Made by a program: the position numbers and the translations under genes. Under the pieces are notes generated by a model, which was not told where the DNA came from, did not search any database, and saw nothing but the letters and a program-made list of their open reading frames with translations. Below are positions 24,939 to 36,026 of a stretch of DNA of 41,265 bases, in pieces; position 1 is the first letter of the stretch, and the number at the start of each line of letters is the position of its first letter. Source of the stretch: Actinomycetes bacterium (GTDB lineage: Bacteria > Actinomycetota > Actinomycetes > JAHEKZ01); NCBI GenBank assembly GCA_024644435.1, contig JAHEKZ010000020.1, forward strand, positions 1-41,265. Direction: 5' to 3'.

Positions 24939-26132
24939 TCAGTAGACGGGGAGGCTCGGCTGCACCTGGTTCACCCAGGCGACGACGCCGCCGCCCACGT
25001 GCTGGGCATTGGCGAATCCGGCTCCCTTGGCCACGGCCAGCACCTCGGCTGAACGACCACCCACCTTGCAGTAGAACACCACGGGCTTGTCCTGGGGCAG
25101 CTGCTCGAGCGCAGACCCCAAGAAGAACTCGTTCTTGGGGATCAGAACCGACCCGTCGATGGAGACGATCTCGCGTTCGGCCGGCTCACGGACGTCGACC
25201 AGCAGGAAGTCTGTCTCACCGTTCGCGCGGCGGTCGAGCATGCCTTCGAGGTCTCGAACGCTGATCGTCGACTCGCGCGCGGCATCAGCCGCGGCGTCAG
25301 AGATGGTGCCGCAGAAGGCCTCGTAGTCGATCAGCTCGGTGACCGTCGGGCTCTCTCCGCAGACGGCACAGTTCGGGTCCTTGCGGATACGCACCTTGCG
25401 AACCTGGGCCTCGAGGGCGTCGTAGATGACCAGCTGACCGATCAGGCTGTCGCCGATGCCGGTGATCAGCTTGATCGCCTCGTTGGCCTGGAACGTGCCA
25501 ATGGTGCCCGCCATCACGCCGAGGACGCCACCTTCGGCGCACGACGGAACCATGCCGGGGGGCGGAGGCTCGGGGTACAAGCAGCGGTAGCAGGGGCCGT
25601 GCTCGGCCCAGAACACGCTGGCCTGCCCGTCGAAGCGGTAGATCGACCCCCAGACGTACGGCTTACCCAGCAGCACGGCCGCGTCGTTGACCAGGTAGCG
25701 CGTGGCGAAGTTGTCGGTGCCGTCGACGATCAGGTCGTACTGGCTGAAGATGCTCATCACGTTCGTCGAGTCGAGCCGCTCCTCGTGCACCTGCACAGTG
25801 ACAAACGGGTTGATCTCTTTGATCGAGTCGCGTGCCGACTCGGCCTTGGACCGACCGACATCGCTCTGACCGTGGATGATCTGCCGTTGCAGGTTCGACT
25901 CGTCGACGATGTCGAACTCGACGATGCCGATCGTGCCGACGCCGGCGGCCGCGAGGTAGACGAGGGTGGGTGAGCCGAGCCCACCTGCGCCGATGGCCAG
26001 GACGCGGGCGTTCTTCAGGCGCTTCTGCCCGGCCATCGCCACCTCGGGGATGATGATGTGGCGCGAGTAGCGCTTGACCTCATCGATCGAGAGGTCGTCA
26101 GACGGCTCGACGAGCGGTGGAAGGCTGGTCAC
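24939..26132 (-). CDS. moeZ: MoeZ adenylyltransferase/sulfurtransferase
   Basis: About 397 residues: an N-terminal E1-like MoeB/ThiF domain and a C-terminal rhodanese domain. The nucleotide site is IGAGGLGSPTLVYLAAAG, the adenylation region is ESNLQRQIIHGQ, and zinc cysteines occur as CYRCLYP and CAVCGE. The rhodanese active loop is FYCKVGGRS. MoeZ activates and sulfurates ubiquitin-like carrier proteins for molybdopterin (MoaD), thiamine, cysteine or thio-metabolites. It could serve the MoaE pathway at 5 kb. GTG 26132 was preferred (GGAG five bases upstream, then TSLPPLVEP as in relatives), but ATG 26150 and GTG 26138 are in frame. A TATAGG hexamer upstream is a weak promoter candidate. Confidence 0.93.
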   Translation of the reverse strand: MTSLPPLVEPSDDLSIDEVKRYSRHIIIPEVAMAGQKRLKNARVLAIGAGGLGSPTLVYLAAAGVGTIGIVEFDIVDESNLQRQIIHGQSDVGRSKAESARDSIKEINPFVTVQVHEERLDSTNVMSIFSQYDLIVDGTDNFATRYLVNDAAVLLGKPYVWGSIYRFDGQASVFWAEHGPCYRCLYPEPPPPGMVPSCAEGGVLGVMAGTIGTFQANEAIKLITGIGDSLIGQLVIYDALEAQVRKVRIRKDPNCAVCGESPTVTELIDYEAFCGTISDAAADAARESTISVRDLEGMLDRRANGETDFLLVDVREPAEREIVSIDGSVLIPKNEFFLGSALEQLPQDKPVVFYCKVGGRSAEVLAVAKGAGFANAQHVGGGVVAWVNQVQPSLPVY

Positions 26133-26213
26133 AGTCACTCCAAGATCCAACGGATGGGCACGACTCCGCCTATAACTGTGCCCGACCTGATCGCATTCCG
26201 AGAGCGATGTCCA

Positions 26214-29460
<3,247 letters not shown>

Positions 29461-29474
29461 CCTCTGACCCATCA

Positions 29475-29522
29475 GCTGTGGTGAGGGACAGTGTCGATTC
29501 CGACACCGTCCCTCACCACAGC
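29475..29522. terminator. Terminator after katG
   Basis: A 22-bp stem (29475-29496 with 29501-29522) with one mismatch closes on an ATTC loop. It begins 15 nt after the katG stop and faces the convergent phosphotransferase operon. Confidence 0.85.
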
Positions 29523-29562
29523 GGCCACCTCAGTCGGCACCCGTACCTTCACGGGCGCGGAG

Positions 29563-29602
29563 GACCCCCCTGCTCCGAGGGGGGACGCAGAGCAGGGGGG
29601 TC
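29563..29602. repeat. Second inverted repeat between katG and phosphotransferase
   Basis: GACCCCCCTGCTC (29563-29575) and GAGCAGGGGGGTC (29590-29602) are perfect 13-bp arms around a 14-nt purine-rich loop. It could act as a terminator for the minus-strand operon ending at 29702, but the roughly 100-nt distance and lack of a T-tract leave this open. The remaining bases to 29701 hold nothing I can identify. Confidence 0.5.
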
Positions 29603-29701
29603 GCTATGAGGGGCATTCGCCCAGGGGCAGACAACCAGAGATGACCCCCCGGTGGGGAGCATTTCGACCAAGTTTTCATCTGTGTCGCAGATAGCCCCAG
29701 A

Positions 29702-30517
29702 TCAGAGGGTTGGGCGTCCCCAGAAAGTGTTCATCTGCTCCCACGATCGACGCGCATAGCACCGGGCCGAGGCGTCCCCCGCACGTGCAAGCGCCCACAG
29801 GGTCCACGTGACGCCCGTGGCCCAGGCCCACTCGCGTGTCGACCGCTCCGAGACCCCGTCTCCCCGGCCGTATGCGCTGACCAGACGCTCAGCGCTGGCG
29901 GGATCGAGCTGCGCCTCCCAGATGACCTGTCCGATCTCTCGGGCCGGCTCAACGGCACCCGCATACTCGAAGTCGATCAACCGCAGCCCAGTTGCGGTCG
30001 CGACCACATTCGCCGCCACGTCGAGGTGAGCAGGCACTCTCGCCGCCCCGGCCGACACCAGCCGCCGCTCCACGACGTCGGCCTCAGCAGCGGCCGACAG
30101 CAGCGAGCCAGGAAGACGGGCAGAGGCGAGCTGTTCCAGGTACCCGTGCCGTGCCTCGGCCAGCTCCACCTCAGGAAGTCGCACATCACAGGAGTGCCAG
30201 CGACGCAGCAGGCGGGCCAGGTCGCTGAGCACGACCGGGCGACTCAGCTCGAGCGTCATGAGGTGGGCCCCTGCCAGGTACTCAACGACCAGCCAACCCG
30301 CGGCCATCGCCACCACCTGTGGACCAACCCCGACGTCGGCCGCCGCCCAGGCAGCCCGCTGTTCGACGTCGGACGCCGAACGCACGACGACGTCAGACGC
30401 GTCGGCTCGGTGAACCCGCCACGCACCACCACCCAGCCCGGCGAGTCGCGACCAGGTGGCGCCGGCCCCCAGCCCCGCGGCGTCGACCAGTGCGCCGGGC
30501 ACCGAGGGTGGCGTCAT
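29702..30517 (-). CDS. APH/choline-kinase-fold phosphotransferase
   Basis: A 271-residue aminoglycoside-phosphotransferase or choline-kinase-like enzyme. The catalytic loop HLDVAAN (His164, Asp166, Asn170) and the metal motif IDFEYAG (Asp182) are intact, so it should be active, transferring phosphate from ATP to a small hydroxyl substrate. The IDFEYAG form is nearer to choline/ethanolamine kinases (LicA-type) than to drug-resistance enzymes; that reading is moderate. The N-terminal lobe is short and lacks an obvious glycine loop. ATG 30517 overlaps the hydrolase stop by four bases. It is last in a three-gene operon. Confidence 0.8.
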   Translation of the reverse strand: MTPPSVPGALVDAAGLGAGATWSRLAGLGGGAWRVHRADASDVVVRSASDVEQRAAWAAADVGVGPQVVAMAAGWLVVEYLAGAHLMTLELSRPVVLSDLARLLRRWHSCDVRLPEVELAEARHGYLEQLASARLPGSLLSAAAEADVVERRLVSAGAARVPAHLDVAANVVATATGLRLIDFEYAGAVEPAREIGQVIWEAQLDPASAERLVSAYGRGDGVSERSTREWAWATGVTWTLWALARAGDASARCYARRSWEQMNTFWGRPTL

Positions 30518-31431
30518 GTGACCGTTGAACGCGTGTCGTCGGCCAGCATCGGCCGAACAAACCGTGCCACCAGGGCTGGGTCTTCCATCTGCGCCACGTG
30601 ACCGACGCGCGGCAGCGTGATGATCTGCGCGTGTGGCATGTGGCGCGCGGCGCGCCTGCTTCGCCGAGCGTCGACGAGTCGGTCGCGCCCGCCGTAGAGA
30701 ACGAGCGTGGGACAGCGCAGCTGACCAGCGGTGGCCCAGAGTCCGGTGGGGCCCGGGTCGATGAACGATCGAAGCAGTGCGCGGGCCGCGCCCGACAGCG
30801 CCTCGCCGGCGTGGGGCAGCGCCAGCCTTCGCTGCACCTCCGACACCGCCTCAACACGGCGAGCGGGGGTGAAGGCCGTGGCGTCCCCGTAGTTGAGCGC
30901 CACCATGCCCTGCACCTGACGCTCTGCTGGTACTCGCGCCATCCGCTCCACCAGCTGTCGCCCGATCCCGGGCAGGGCCACCACCGGCACACCCATCGTG
31001 TCGCGGCGCGGCCGCAAGTCAGGAAGCGCAGGCGAGATCAACGTCAGCGTGGCCACCAGATCAGGGCGAGCAGCCGCGACCAGCACGGCGATCGCACCCC
31101 CCATCGAGTTGCCGAACAGGTGGATCCGCTGATGGCGCTGGGCGTGGATCTGCTCCAGCAACGCCGACAGCACCTCGGTGTCGGCTGTGAGGGAGTAGTC
31201 GGAGTCCGGGGGCGGTGGGGACCAGCCGAAGCCGGGCAGGTCAGGCGCCCAGCCCTCGACCTCGTCGACCAGCTCAGCCATCAGGTCGGTCCAGTTGGTG
31301 GACTGACCACCCAGGCCGTGGATCATCAACGCCGGCGGGCGAGACGCCGCGGAGTCAGCACTACTCGAACGGATGAAGAGTGTGCGCCCGCCAACCGGTC
31401 GCTCGAATCCGGGCCAGTGCGGTGCGTTCAC
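30514..31431 (-). CDS. Alpha/beta-fold hydrolase
   Basis: A 305-residue alpha/beta-hydrolase with the oxyanion strand HGLGGQ (38-43). The nucleophile elbow is GNSMGG (Ser109), the acid is in YGGRDRLV and the base is in RVGHVAQMED. A cap domain is inserted between about 150 and 235. It resembles ester, epoxide or C-C bond hydrolases of the MhpC type. The substrate cannot be told from sequence. It overlaps both neighbours by four bases (ATGA), so the three proteins are made together. Nothing in it predicts secretion. Confidence 0.85.
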   Translation of the reverse strand: MNAPHWPGFERPVGGRTLFIRSSSADSAASRPPALMIHGLGGQSTNWTDLMAELVDEVEGWAPDLPGFGWSPPPPDSDYSLTADTEVLSALLEQIHAQRHQRIHLFGNSMGGAIAVLVAAARPDLVATLTLISPALPDLRPRRDTMGVPVVALPGIGRQLVERMARVPAERQVQGMVALNYGDATAFTPARRVEAVSEVQRRLALPHAGEALSGAARALLRSFIDPGPTGLWATAGQLRCPTLVLYGGRDRLVDARRSRRAARHMPHAQIITLPRVGHVAQMEDPALVARFVRPMLADDTRSTVT

Positions 31432-32267
31432 GCGGGGAGAAGCAACGACTCGAGCCTGCGGTTGAGCGCGTCCAAAGTGGCGCGGATGACCGCCTGACGG
31501 ACGTCCTCACGGACGACGGAGACGCCGGTCAGACGCTCGGACCCGAGCTTGGTGAGCATGGCGACCACGACGACGACCGCCCGGTCGGGTCCCAGCTGGT
31601 TGATCTCCAGCTGCTCGAGCTCGAAGCGGGCCGCGGAGCCGACGACCTCTTCGAGTGCGCGAAGGGTGGCGGTGGCCACCGAGCGGTGAACACTCGATGG
31701 TGTGGCGGCCGCGGACGACTCGCCCACGTAGGCGGCGCCGAGCCAGCTGAGTGAGACCGAGGTCGTCACCCCGAGGCCAGCGGACACCAGCTGCATGCGC
31801 TGGATCAGGATCCGTGGTGGACGGGTCGACTCCACCAGGGCAGCCGTGAGGTCGTCATCGGTGTCCAGTGGCGCCTCGATCGCCTCGTACTCGGGAACGG
31901 CGGTGAGGTTGGGTCGAGCCGGATCTGGTGTCGCGGCCGTCGTCAGTGGCGGCGTCACCGGCGGGGCCGTACGGGGAGGTGGCTCCAGAGGTGCAGGCGA
32001 AGCCGCCGGGGCAGTCGCGGCGGTCGCCGCGGAGTCAAACGGGACAGACTCCTCGACAACCTGGACGCGGCCCGCGTCGACCGCCAGCCCGAACTGCTCA
32101 CGGAGCACCCGGTTGACGCTGGTGGCTACCGCGATCTCGTCGGCCCCCGCCGCCAGCTGCAGGCGGAGGGTCCCCGCGCCGTCGGGTCGTTCGTCTGGCT
32201 CGATATCGGCCGCCGCCACGCCAGGGACCGCGCGGAGCGCGTCCAGCAGCGTCGCTTCGGTCGTCAC
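31428..32267 (-). CDS. Conserved two-domain protein of unknown function
   Basis: A 279-residue protein. An N-terminal alpha/beta segment (about 1-75), with GTLRLQLAAGADEIAVATSVNRVLREQFGL and an RVQVVEE strand, looks like a small heavy-metal-binding or secretin-type ferredoxin fold. An Ala/Pro-rich linker (about 80-130) leads to a C-terminal domain of about 140 residues. That domain has a beta-strand repeat (RILIQRMQLVSAGLGVTTSVSLSWLG...) and a long helix (HRSVATATLRALEEVVG). No domain name can be given. GTG 32267 has AGGGAA upstream; longer readings reach into the TetR promoter. It heads the operon with the hydrolase and phosphotransferase and is divergent from tetR. Confidence 0.7.
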   Translation of the reverse strand: MTTEATLLDALRAVPGVAAADIEPDERPDGAGTLRLQLAAGADEIAVATSVNRVLREQFGLAVDAGRVQVVEESVPFDSAATAATAPAASPAPLEPPPRTAPPVTPPLTTAATPDPARPNLTAVPEYEAIEAPLDTDDDLTAALVESTRPPRILIQRMQLVSAGLGVTTSVSLSWLGAAYVGESSAAATPSSVHRSVATATLRALEEVVGSAARFELEQLEINQLGPDRAVVVVVAMLTKLGSERLTGVSVVREDVRQAVIRATLDALNRRLESLLLPA

Positions 32268-32379
32268 GGCGTCGTTCCCTTCGGCGTAGGCCCAGCCGCG
32301 GCAGGCAGCGGGCAGGGCAGGTGGCCCCATCTTTGCATCGGCACGGCTGATCTGGTCCTCAACTGGCATTACTGGGGAG

Positions 32380-32393
32380 TAGGCTCCGGCGCC
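32380..32393 (+). promoter_or_regulatory. Leaderless promoter -10 of tetR gene
   Basis: TAGGCT at 32380-32385 is 8 nt before the ATG at 32394, giving an mRNA that would begin at or next to the start codon. Confidence 0.55.
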
Positions 32394-33053
32394 ATGGCTG
32401 CAGCGGGAGACTCCCTTGAGGGCCCCAGTCACGTCTCGTCCCCAGGTCGGAGGCGGCTCAGCCGCGAAGAACGGCGCAGCCAGCTGCTGGACGCCGCCCG
32501 CGAGGTGTTCGTGGAGTCGGGGTACCACGCAGCCGCCATGGACACCATCGCGCAGCAGGCCGGCATCAGTAAACCCGTCCTGTACCAGCACTTCCCCGGC
32601 AAGCTCGAGCTCTACCTCGCGCTGCTCGACGCCGGCAGCGAGGCGCTCGAGGTGGCCGTGCGGAAGGCTTTGGCGTCCACGGACGACAACCAGGAGCGGG
32701 TCAACGCCACCATCAGGGCCTATTTCGCCTTCATGGCCGACCCCGACAGCACGTTTCGGCTCGTCTTCGAGTCCGATCTCACCGCCGAACCGGCTGTCCG
32801 CGAGCGGGTCGACGCAGCCACGCATTCGTGCGCCGTGGCTGTGTCACAGGTGATCGCCGAGGACACCCGGCTCGACCACGAGTCCGCGATGCTGCTGGCG
32901 GCCGGTCTCACCGGGGCCGCCCAGGTGGCTGCCCGATGGTGGCTCACCCACGACGGGACGCTCGGTCGATCTGCAGCCCAAGAGCTGGTCGCCGCACTGG
33001 CGTGGCGGGGCATCGGTGGGTTCCCCCGCGCCGACGCCGAGGGCGTCGACTAG
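32394..33053 (+). CDS. TetR-family regulator
   Basis: A 219-residue TetR-type repressor. The DNA-binding domain occupies about residues 25-70 (REERRSQLLDAAREVF ... MDTIAQQAGISKPVLYQHFPGK). The ligand domain is helical and ends in AAQELVAALAWRG. It occupies the position of M. tuberculosis Rv3208. Its target is unknown; the DUF3107 gene follows in the same direction, and the divergent operon at 32267 is a candidate for control from the shared 126-bp interval. ATG 32394 fits a leaderless start. Confidence 0.9.
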   Translation: MAAAGDSLEGPSHVSSPGRRRLSREERRSQLLDAAREVFVESGYHAAAMDTIAQQAGISKPVLYQHFPGKLELYLALLDAGSEALEVAVRKALASTDDNQERVNATIRAYFAFMADPDSTFRLVFESDLTAEPAVRERVDAATHSCAVAVSQVIAEDTRLDHESAMLLAAGLTGAAQVAARWWLTHDGTLGRSAAQELVAALAWRGIGGFPRADAEGVD

Positions 33054-33099
33054 CCTGACGCCGCGGGCGCGTGCCCACAGGACGAGTGCGGAGGTCGCG

Positions 33100-33327
33100 A
33101 TGGAGGTCAAGGTCGGGGTGAAGGGCATCGCCCGAGAGCTGGTCGTGGAGACCGAGCTGACACCTGACGACGTCTCGACGATGGTGCGGGCCTGTGCGAG
33201 TGATCCGACCGCGCTCTTCGACCTGGCCGACGCGCGCGGCCGACGAGTGCTCATTCCGGCCGAGAAGCTGGCCTACGTCGAGATCGGCGAGCAGGAGGCG
33301 CGACGCGTCGGCTTCGGCGCCATGTAA
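33100..33327 (+). CDS. DUF3107 protein
   Basis: A 75-residue protein, MEVKVGVKGIARELVVETEL..., of the DUF3107 family (M. tuberculosis Rv3208A/TB9.4 position). It has alternating strands and one helix, and a conserved RRVLIPAEKLAYVEIGE segment. No function is established. ATG 33100 is preceded by GGAGG (33090-33094). It follows the TetR gene by 46 nt and ends convergently 26 nt from the ferritin-fold gene. Confidence 0.92.
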   Translation: MEVKVGVKGIARELVVETELTPDDVSTMVRACASDPTALFDLADARGRRVLIPAEKLAYVEIGEQEARRVGFGAM

Positions 33328-33353
33328 CGTCCCGGCGCCTGAGGCATGGGCCG

Positions 33354-34019
33354 CTAGGCCGCCAGGCCGAGGGCGGCCATCCGCTTGGTGTGCTGCTCGG
33401 TGATCCGCGTGAACATCCGGCCCAGCTCGACGAGGTCCATTCCCCCGTTGCCGCCACCACCTGCCAGAAGCGCAGCGAGCGCGTCCCGCTCGGCCGCGAC
33501 TCGTTGGGCCTGGCTGAGCGCCTCACCCATCAAGCGACGGCCCCAGAGGGCCAGGCGTCCCGCAACGCGGGGGTCGGCCTCGATCGACGACCGCACCTTG
33601 CTCACGACAAAGGCCGCATGGCCGGTGTCCCCGAAGACCTCCAGCACGAGAGCGCGGGTCTCGTCGTCCAGCAGGACGGATATCTCGCGATAGAAGTCGG
33701 CAGCGATCCCATCACCTACGTACGCCTTGACCAGGCCTTCAAGCCAGTCGGCCGGGGCCGTGGAAGCGTGGAAGGCGTCGAGCGGCGCAACGAAGGGACG
33801 CATGGCGTCGTCGGCCGAGACGCCGAGATCGATCAGCTTCTCGCGAAGCTGTTGGAAGTGACCGAACTCAGCGCATGCCATGGCAGCAACCTCCGCCTTG
33901 TCATCCAACGTCGGTGCCAGCGCGGCATCGGCACAGAGTCGCTCGAACGCTGAGAGCTCGCCGTAGGCGAGCACGCCAAGCAGATCGATCACGGCGGCGG
34001 CATAGGGGTCATCAGGCAT
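33354..34019 (-). CDS. Ferritin-fold protein, MiaE_2-like
   Basis: A 221-residue four-helix protein of the ferritin-like, tRNA-hydroxylase (MiaE_2) type, at the Rv3210c position. Candidate di-iron ligands are the Glu and His residues in YGELSAFERL, CAEFGHFQQL and the REISVLLDDE / GDTGHAAF helices. The family's substrate has not been settled; tRNA hydroxylation is only suggested by the distant MiaE similarity. TACCCT lies 6 nt before ATG 34019 (34031-34026), a leaderless start. It is divergent from the helicase gene across 66 bp. Confidence 0.88.
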   Translation of the reverse strand: MPDDPYAAAVIDLLGVLAYGELSAFERLCADAALAPTLDDKAEVAAMACAEFGHFQQLREKLIDLGVSADDAMRPFVAPLDAFHASTAPADWLEGLVKAYVGDGIAADFYREISVLLDDETRALVLEVFGDTGHAAFVVSKVRSSIEADPRVAGRLALWGRRLMGEALSQAQRVAAERDALAALLAGGGGNGGMDLVELGRMFTRITEQHTKRMAALGLAA

Positions 34020-34047
34020 GGCCGAAGGGTAGCGAGTGGTCGAGCGG

Positions 34048-34085
34048 TAGACTCAGGCCCGTCATCGACCTGCAAGGCGGACCCC
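34048..34085 (+). promoter_or_regulatory. Helicase promoter -10 and Shine-Dalgarno that decide the start
   Basis: TAGACT (34048-34053) fits a -10 and would place transcription near 34060. AAGGCGG (34074-34080) is a Shine-Dalgarno five to eight bases before a CTG at 34086, with no ATG, GTG or TTG at a matching distance. Confidence 0.5.
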
Positions 34086-35630
34086 CTGACTACATTTGCT
34101 GACCTCGGCATCCGTTCCGAAACGGTGGCCGACCTGGCTCACCTGGGCATTACCGAGGCATTTCCCATCCAAGAGCTCACCCTTCCGGTGGCGCTCGACG
34201 GCCACGACGTCATCGGCCAGGCCAAGACCGGCACCGGCAAGACGCTCGGTTTTGCGCTCCCGCTCCTCGAGCAGCTGACCGCGCCGCACGACCCGGTCCA
34301 TCCAGACCACGAGCCCTCAGTCACGCCTCAGGCCCTGGTCGTCGTGCCCACGCGCGAGCTGGCCATGCAGGTTGCCAACGAGATTCGGCATGCCAGCAAG
34401 ACCCGCGGGGCCCGTGTGCTCACCGTCTATGGCGGCCGCTCCTACGAACCGCAGGTCGAGGCGCTCGAGGCTGGGGTCGACGTCGTGGTCGGCACTCCGG
34501 GACGCCTCCTCGACCTCGTCGAGAAGCGCCACCTCAACCTGGGGGCGATCAAGACGTTGGTGCTCGACGAGGCCGACGAGATGCTCGACATGGGATTCCT
34601 CCCCGACGTGGAGCGCATCGTCGCCCTCACCCCCGCTGACCGCCAGACGATGCTCTTCTCGGCCACCATGCCGGGCGACGTCATTGCCCTGGCCCGGCGG
34701 TACATGAACCAGCCCACGCACATTCGGGCGATCGACCCCGACGAGGACAACAGCCAGCTCGTCAAGCGTGTGCAACAGCACGCCTACCGAACGCATCCGG
34801 TCGACAAGGCCGAGATCGTCGCACGCATCCTCCAGTCCGAGGGCCGGGGCCACACGATCATCTTCTGTCCGACCAAGCGCCAGGCCCAGAAGCTCGCCGA
34901 CGACCTGAGCTCCCGAGGCTTTGCCGTCGGGTCCGTTCATGGCGATCTCGGGCAGGGAGCTCGCGAACAGGCGATGCGGGCCTTCCGCAATGGCAAGGTC
35001 GACGTCCTCGTCGCTACCGATGTGGCCGCACGCGGCATCGACATCGACGGCATCACCCACGTGGTCAACTACAACTGCCCCGACGACGAGAAGAGCTACG
35101 TCCACCGGATCGGCCGTACGGCGCGTGCCGGCGCGACCGGCGTGGCCGTCACTCTGGTCGACTGGCAGGACCTGCCACGGTGGATTCTGATCAACAAGAC
35201 GCTCGGCCTGTCGTTCGACGATCCGGTCGAGACGTACTCCACCTCTCCTCACCTGTACAGCGACCTCGACATCGCGCCAGGGACCACCGGCCAGCTGCCC
35301 AAGTCCCAGCGCACCCTCGAGGGACTCGACGCCGAAGAGGTCGAAGACCTCGGCGAGACAGGCAAGGCCCGACGCACGCCTCGAAGTTCTGACTCGGGGC
35401 GCCCAAAGGGCGGGTCCAAGCCTCGCGATGGCGGTGCGGCGAAGAGTGGGCAGCCACGCAATCGCAAGCGCACCCGTGGCGGTGCGTCGACCGGTGGTGG
35501 CACTGGAACGGGCGGCGGCGGTAGCGCAGTCGCGACCACGACGTCCTCGTCAACCGGCGACGCCACCTCAGACGCTCCCCGGCGCCGTCGTCGACGTCGG
35601 CGCGGTGGATCCACCGACACCACAACCTGA
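34086..35630 (+). CDS. DEAD-box RNA helicase (RhlE-like), probable CTG start
   Basis: A DEAD-box helicase of about 514 residues. The Q motif is FPIQELTLPVAL, motif I is AKTGTGKT, motif Ia is PTRELAMQ, motif II is DEAD (LDEADEMLDMGF) and motif III is SAT. Motifs IV-VI are IIFCPTKR, ATDVAARGIDI and HRIGRTARAG. The tail (about 430-514) is low complexity, rich in Gly, Arg, Ser and Thr, and ends in a run of arginines, an RNA-binding type tail. The family signature TFADLGIRSETVADLAHLGI begins upstream of the first GTG (34125). The true start is therefore probably the CTG at 34086, which has a proper Shine-Dalgarno. It unwinds RNA, probably in ribosome or mRNA turnover. Confidence 0.88.
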   Translation: MTTFADLGIRSETVADLAHLGITEAFPIQELTLPVALDGHDVIGQAKTGTGKTLGFALPLLEQLTAPHDPVHPDHEPSVTPQALVVVPTRELAMQVANEIRHASKTRGARVLTVYGGRSYEPQVEALEAGVDVVVGTPGRLLDLVEKRHLNLGAIKTLVLDEADEMLDMGFLPDVERIVALTPADRQTMLFSATMPGDVIALARRYMNQPTHIRAIDPDEDNSQLVKRVQQHAYRTHPVDKAEIVARILQSEGRGHTIIFCPTKRQAQKLADDLSSRGFAVGSVHGDLGQGAREQAMRAFRNGKVDVLVATDVAARGIDIDGITHVVNYNCPDDEKSYVHRIGRTARAGATGVAVTLVDWQDLPRWILINKTLGLSFDDPVETYSTSPHLYSDLDIAPGTTGQLPKSQRTLEGLDAEEVEDLGETGKARRTPRSSDSGRPKGGSKPRDGGAAKSGQPRNRKRTRGGASTGGGTGTGGGGSAVATTTSSSTGDATSDAPRRRRRRRRGGSTDTTT

Positions 35631-35633
35631 CGA

Positions 35634-35681
35634 CATTGCGGAAGACTGCTGGGGTCCTGACCCCACTCAGCTTCCGCAATG
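35634..35681. terminator. Nested bidirectional terminator after helicase
   Basis: Outer arms CATTGCGGAAG (35634-35644) and CTTCCGCAATG (35671-35681) pair perfectly. An inner TGGGGTC/GACCCCA hairpin (35650-35656, 35659-35665) lies between. It stands between convergent units. Confidence 0.7.
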
Positions 35682-35693
35682 ATGCGGGGGGGG

Positions 35694-36026
35694 TCAGGGC
35701 AGGTGGATCTGCACGCTCACCCAGGTGTGGCGGCGGCAGGCCGGGCATCGCATCCACGACCCGTGGCCTCGCTTGAGGAAGGGCAGGTGCAGAGATGGCA
35801 CCGCCAGTCGCAGTGCCTCAGCAGGTGACAGATCGGTCTCTTCGTCACAGTGCCCACAGCTGATCGTCACGCGACCGGTTGAGGCCACCTCGTCGGGCAG
35901 TGCTGCTCCTGGGCTGAAGAGCGCCCGGCGGCCCTCGTGGTCGTGAGGAGCGGAACGCTCAGGCTCGGACGAGTTGCCCTCCAGCGGATGTATCCGGCTG
36001 AAATCGGTCCCCTTGCGCTTGGTCAC
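35694..36026 (-). CDS. Zinc-ribbon protein coupled to ParA
   Basis: A 110-residue protein with a polar N-terminal half, then two knuckles, Cys57/Cys60 (CGHC) and Cys94/Cys97 (CPAC), that should form one zinc site. Between them lies a helix, EALRLAVPSLHLP. I know it only as a conserved companion of orphan ParA in actinomycetes. GTG 36026 overlaps the parA stop by four bases (GTGA), so it is made with ParA. A role as ParA partner or adaptor is inference. Its end faces the nested terminator. Confidence 0.75.
   Translation of the reverse strand: MTKRKGTDFSRIHPLEGNSSEPERSAPHDHEGRRALFSPGAALPDEVASTGRVTISCGHCDEETDLSPAEALRLAVPSLHLPFLKRGHGSWMRCPACRRHTWVSVQIHLP

Noticed and set aside
26133-26213. Riboswitch or molybdenum-cofactor motif upstream of moeZ
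   Set aside because: The 81-base gap is too short, with only a weak hairpin (GATGTCCAC...GTGGACACATC) at the oxyR end.
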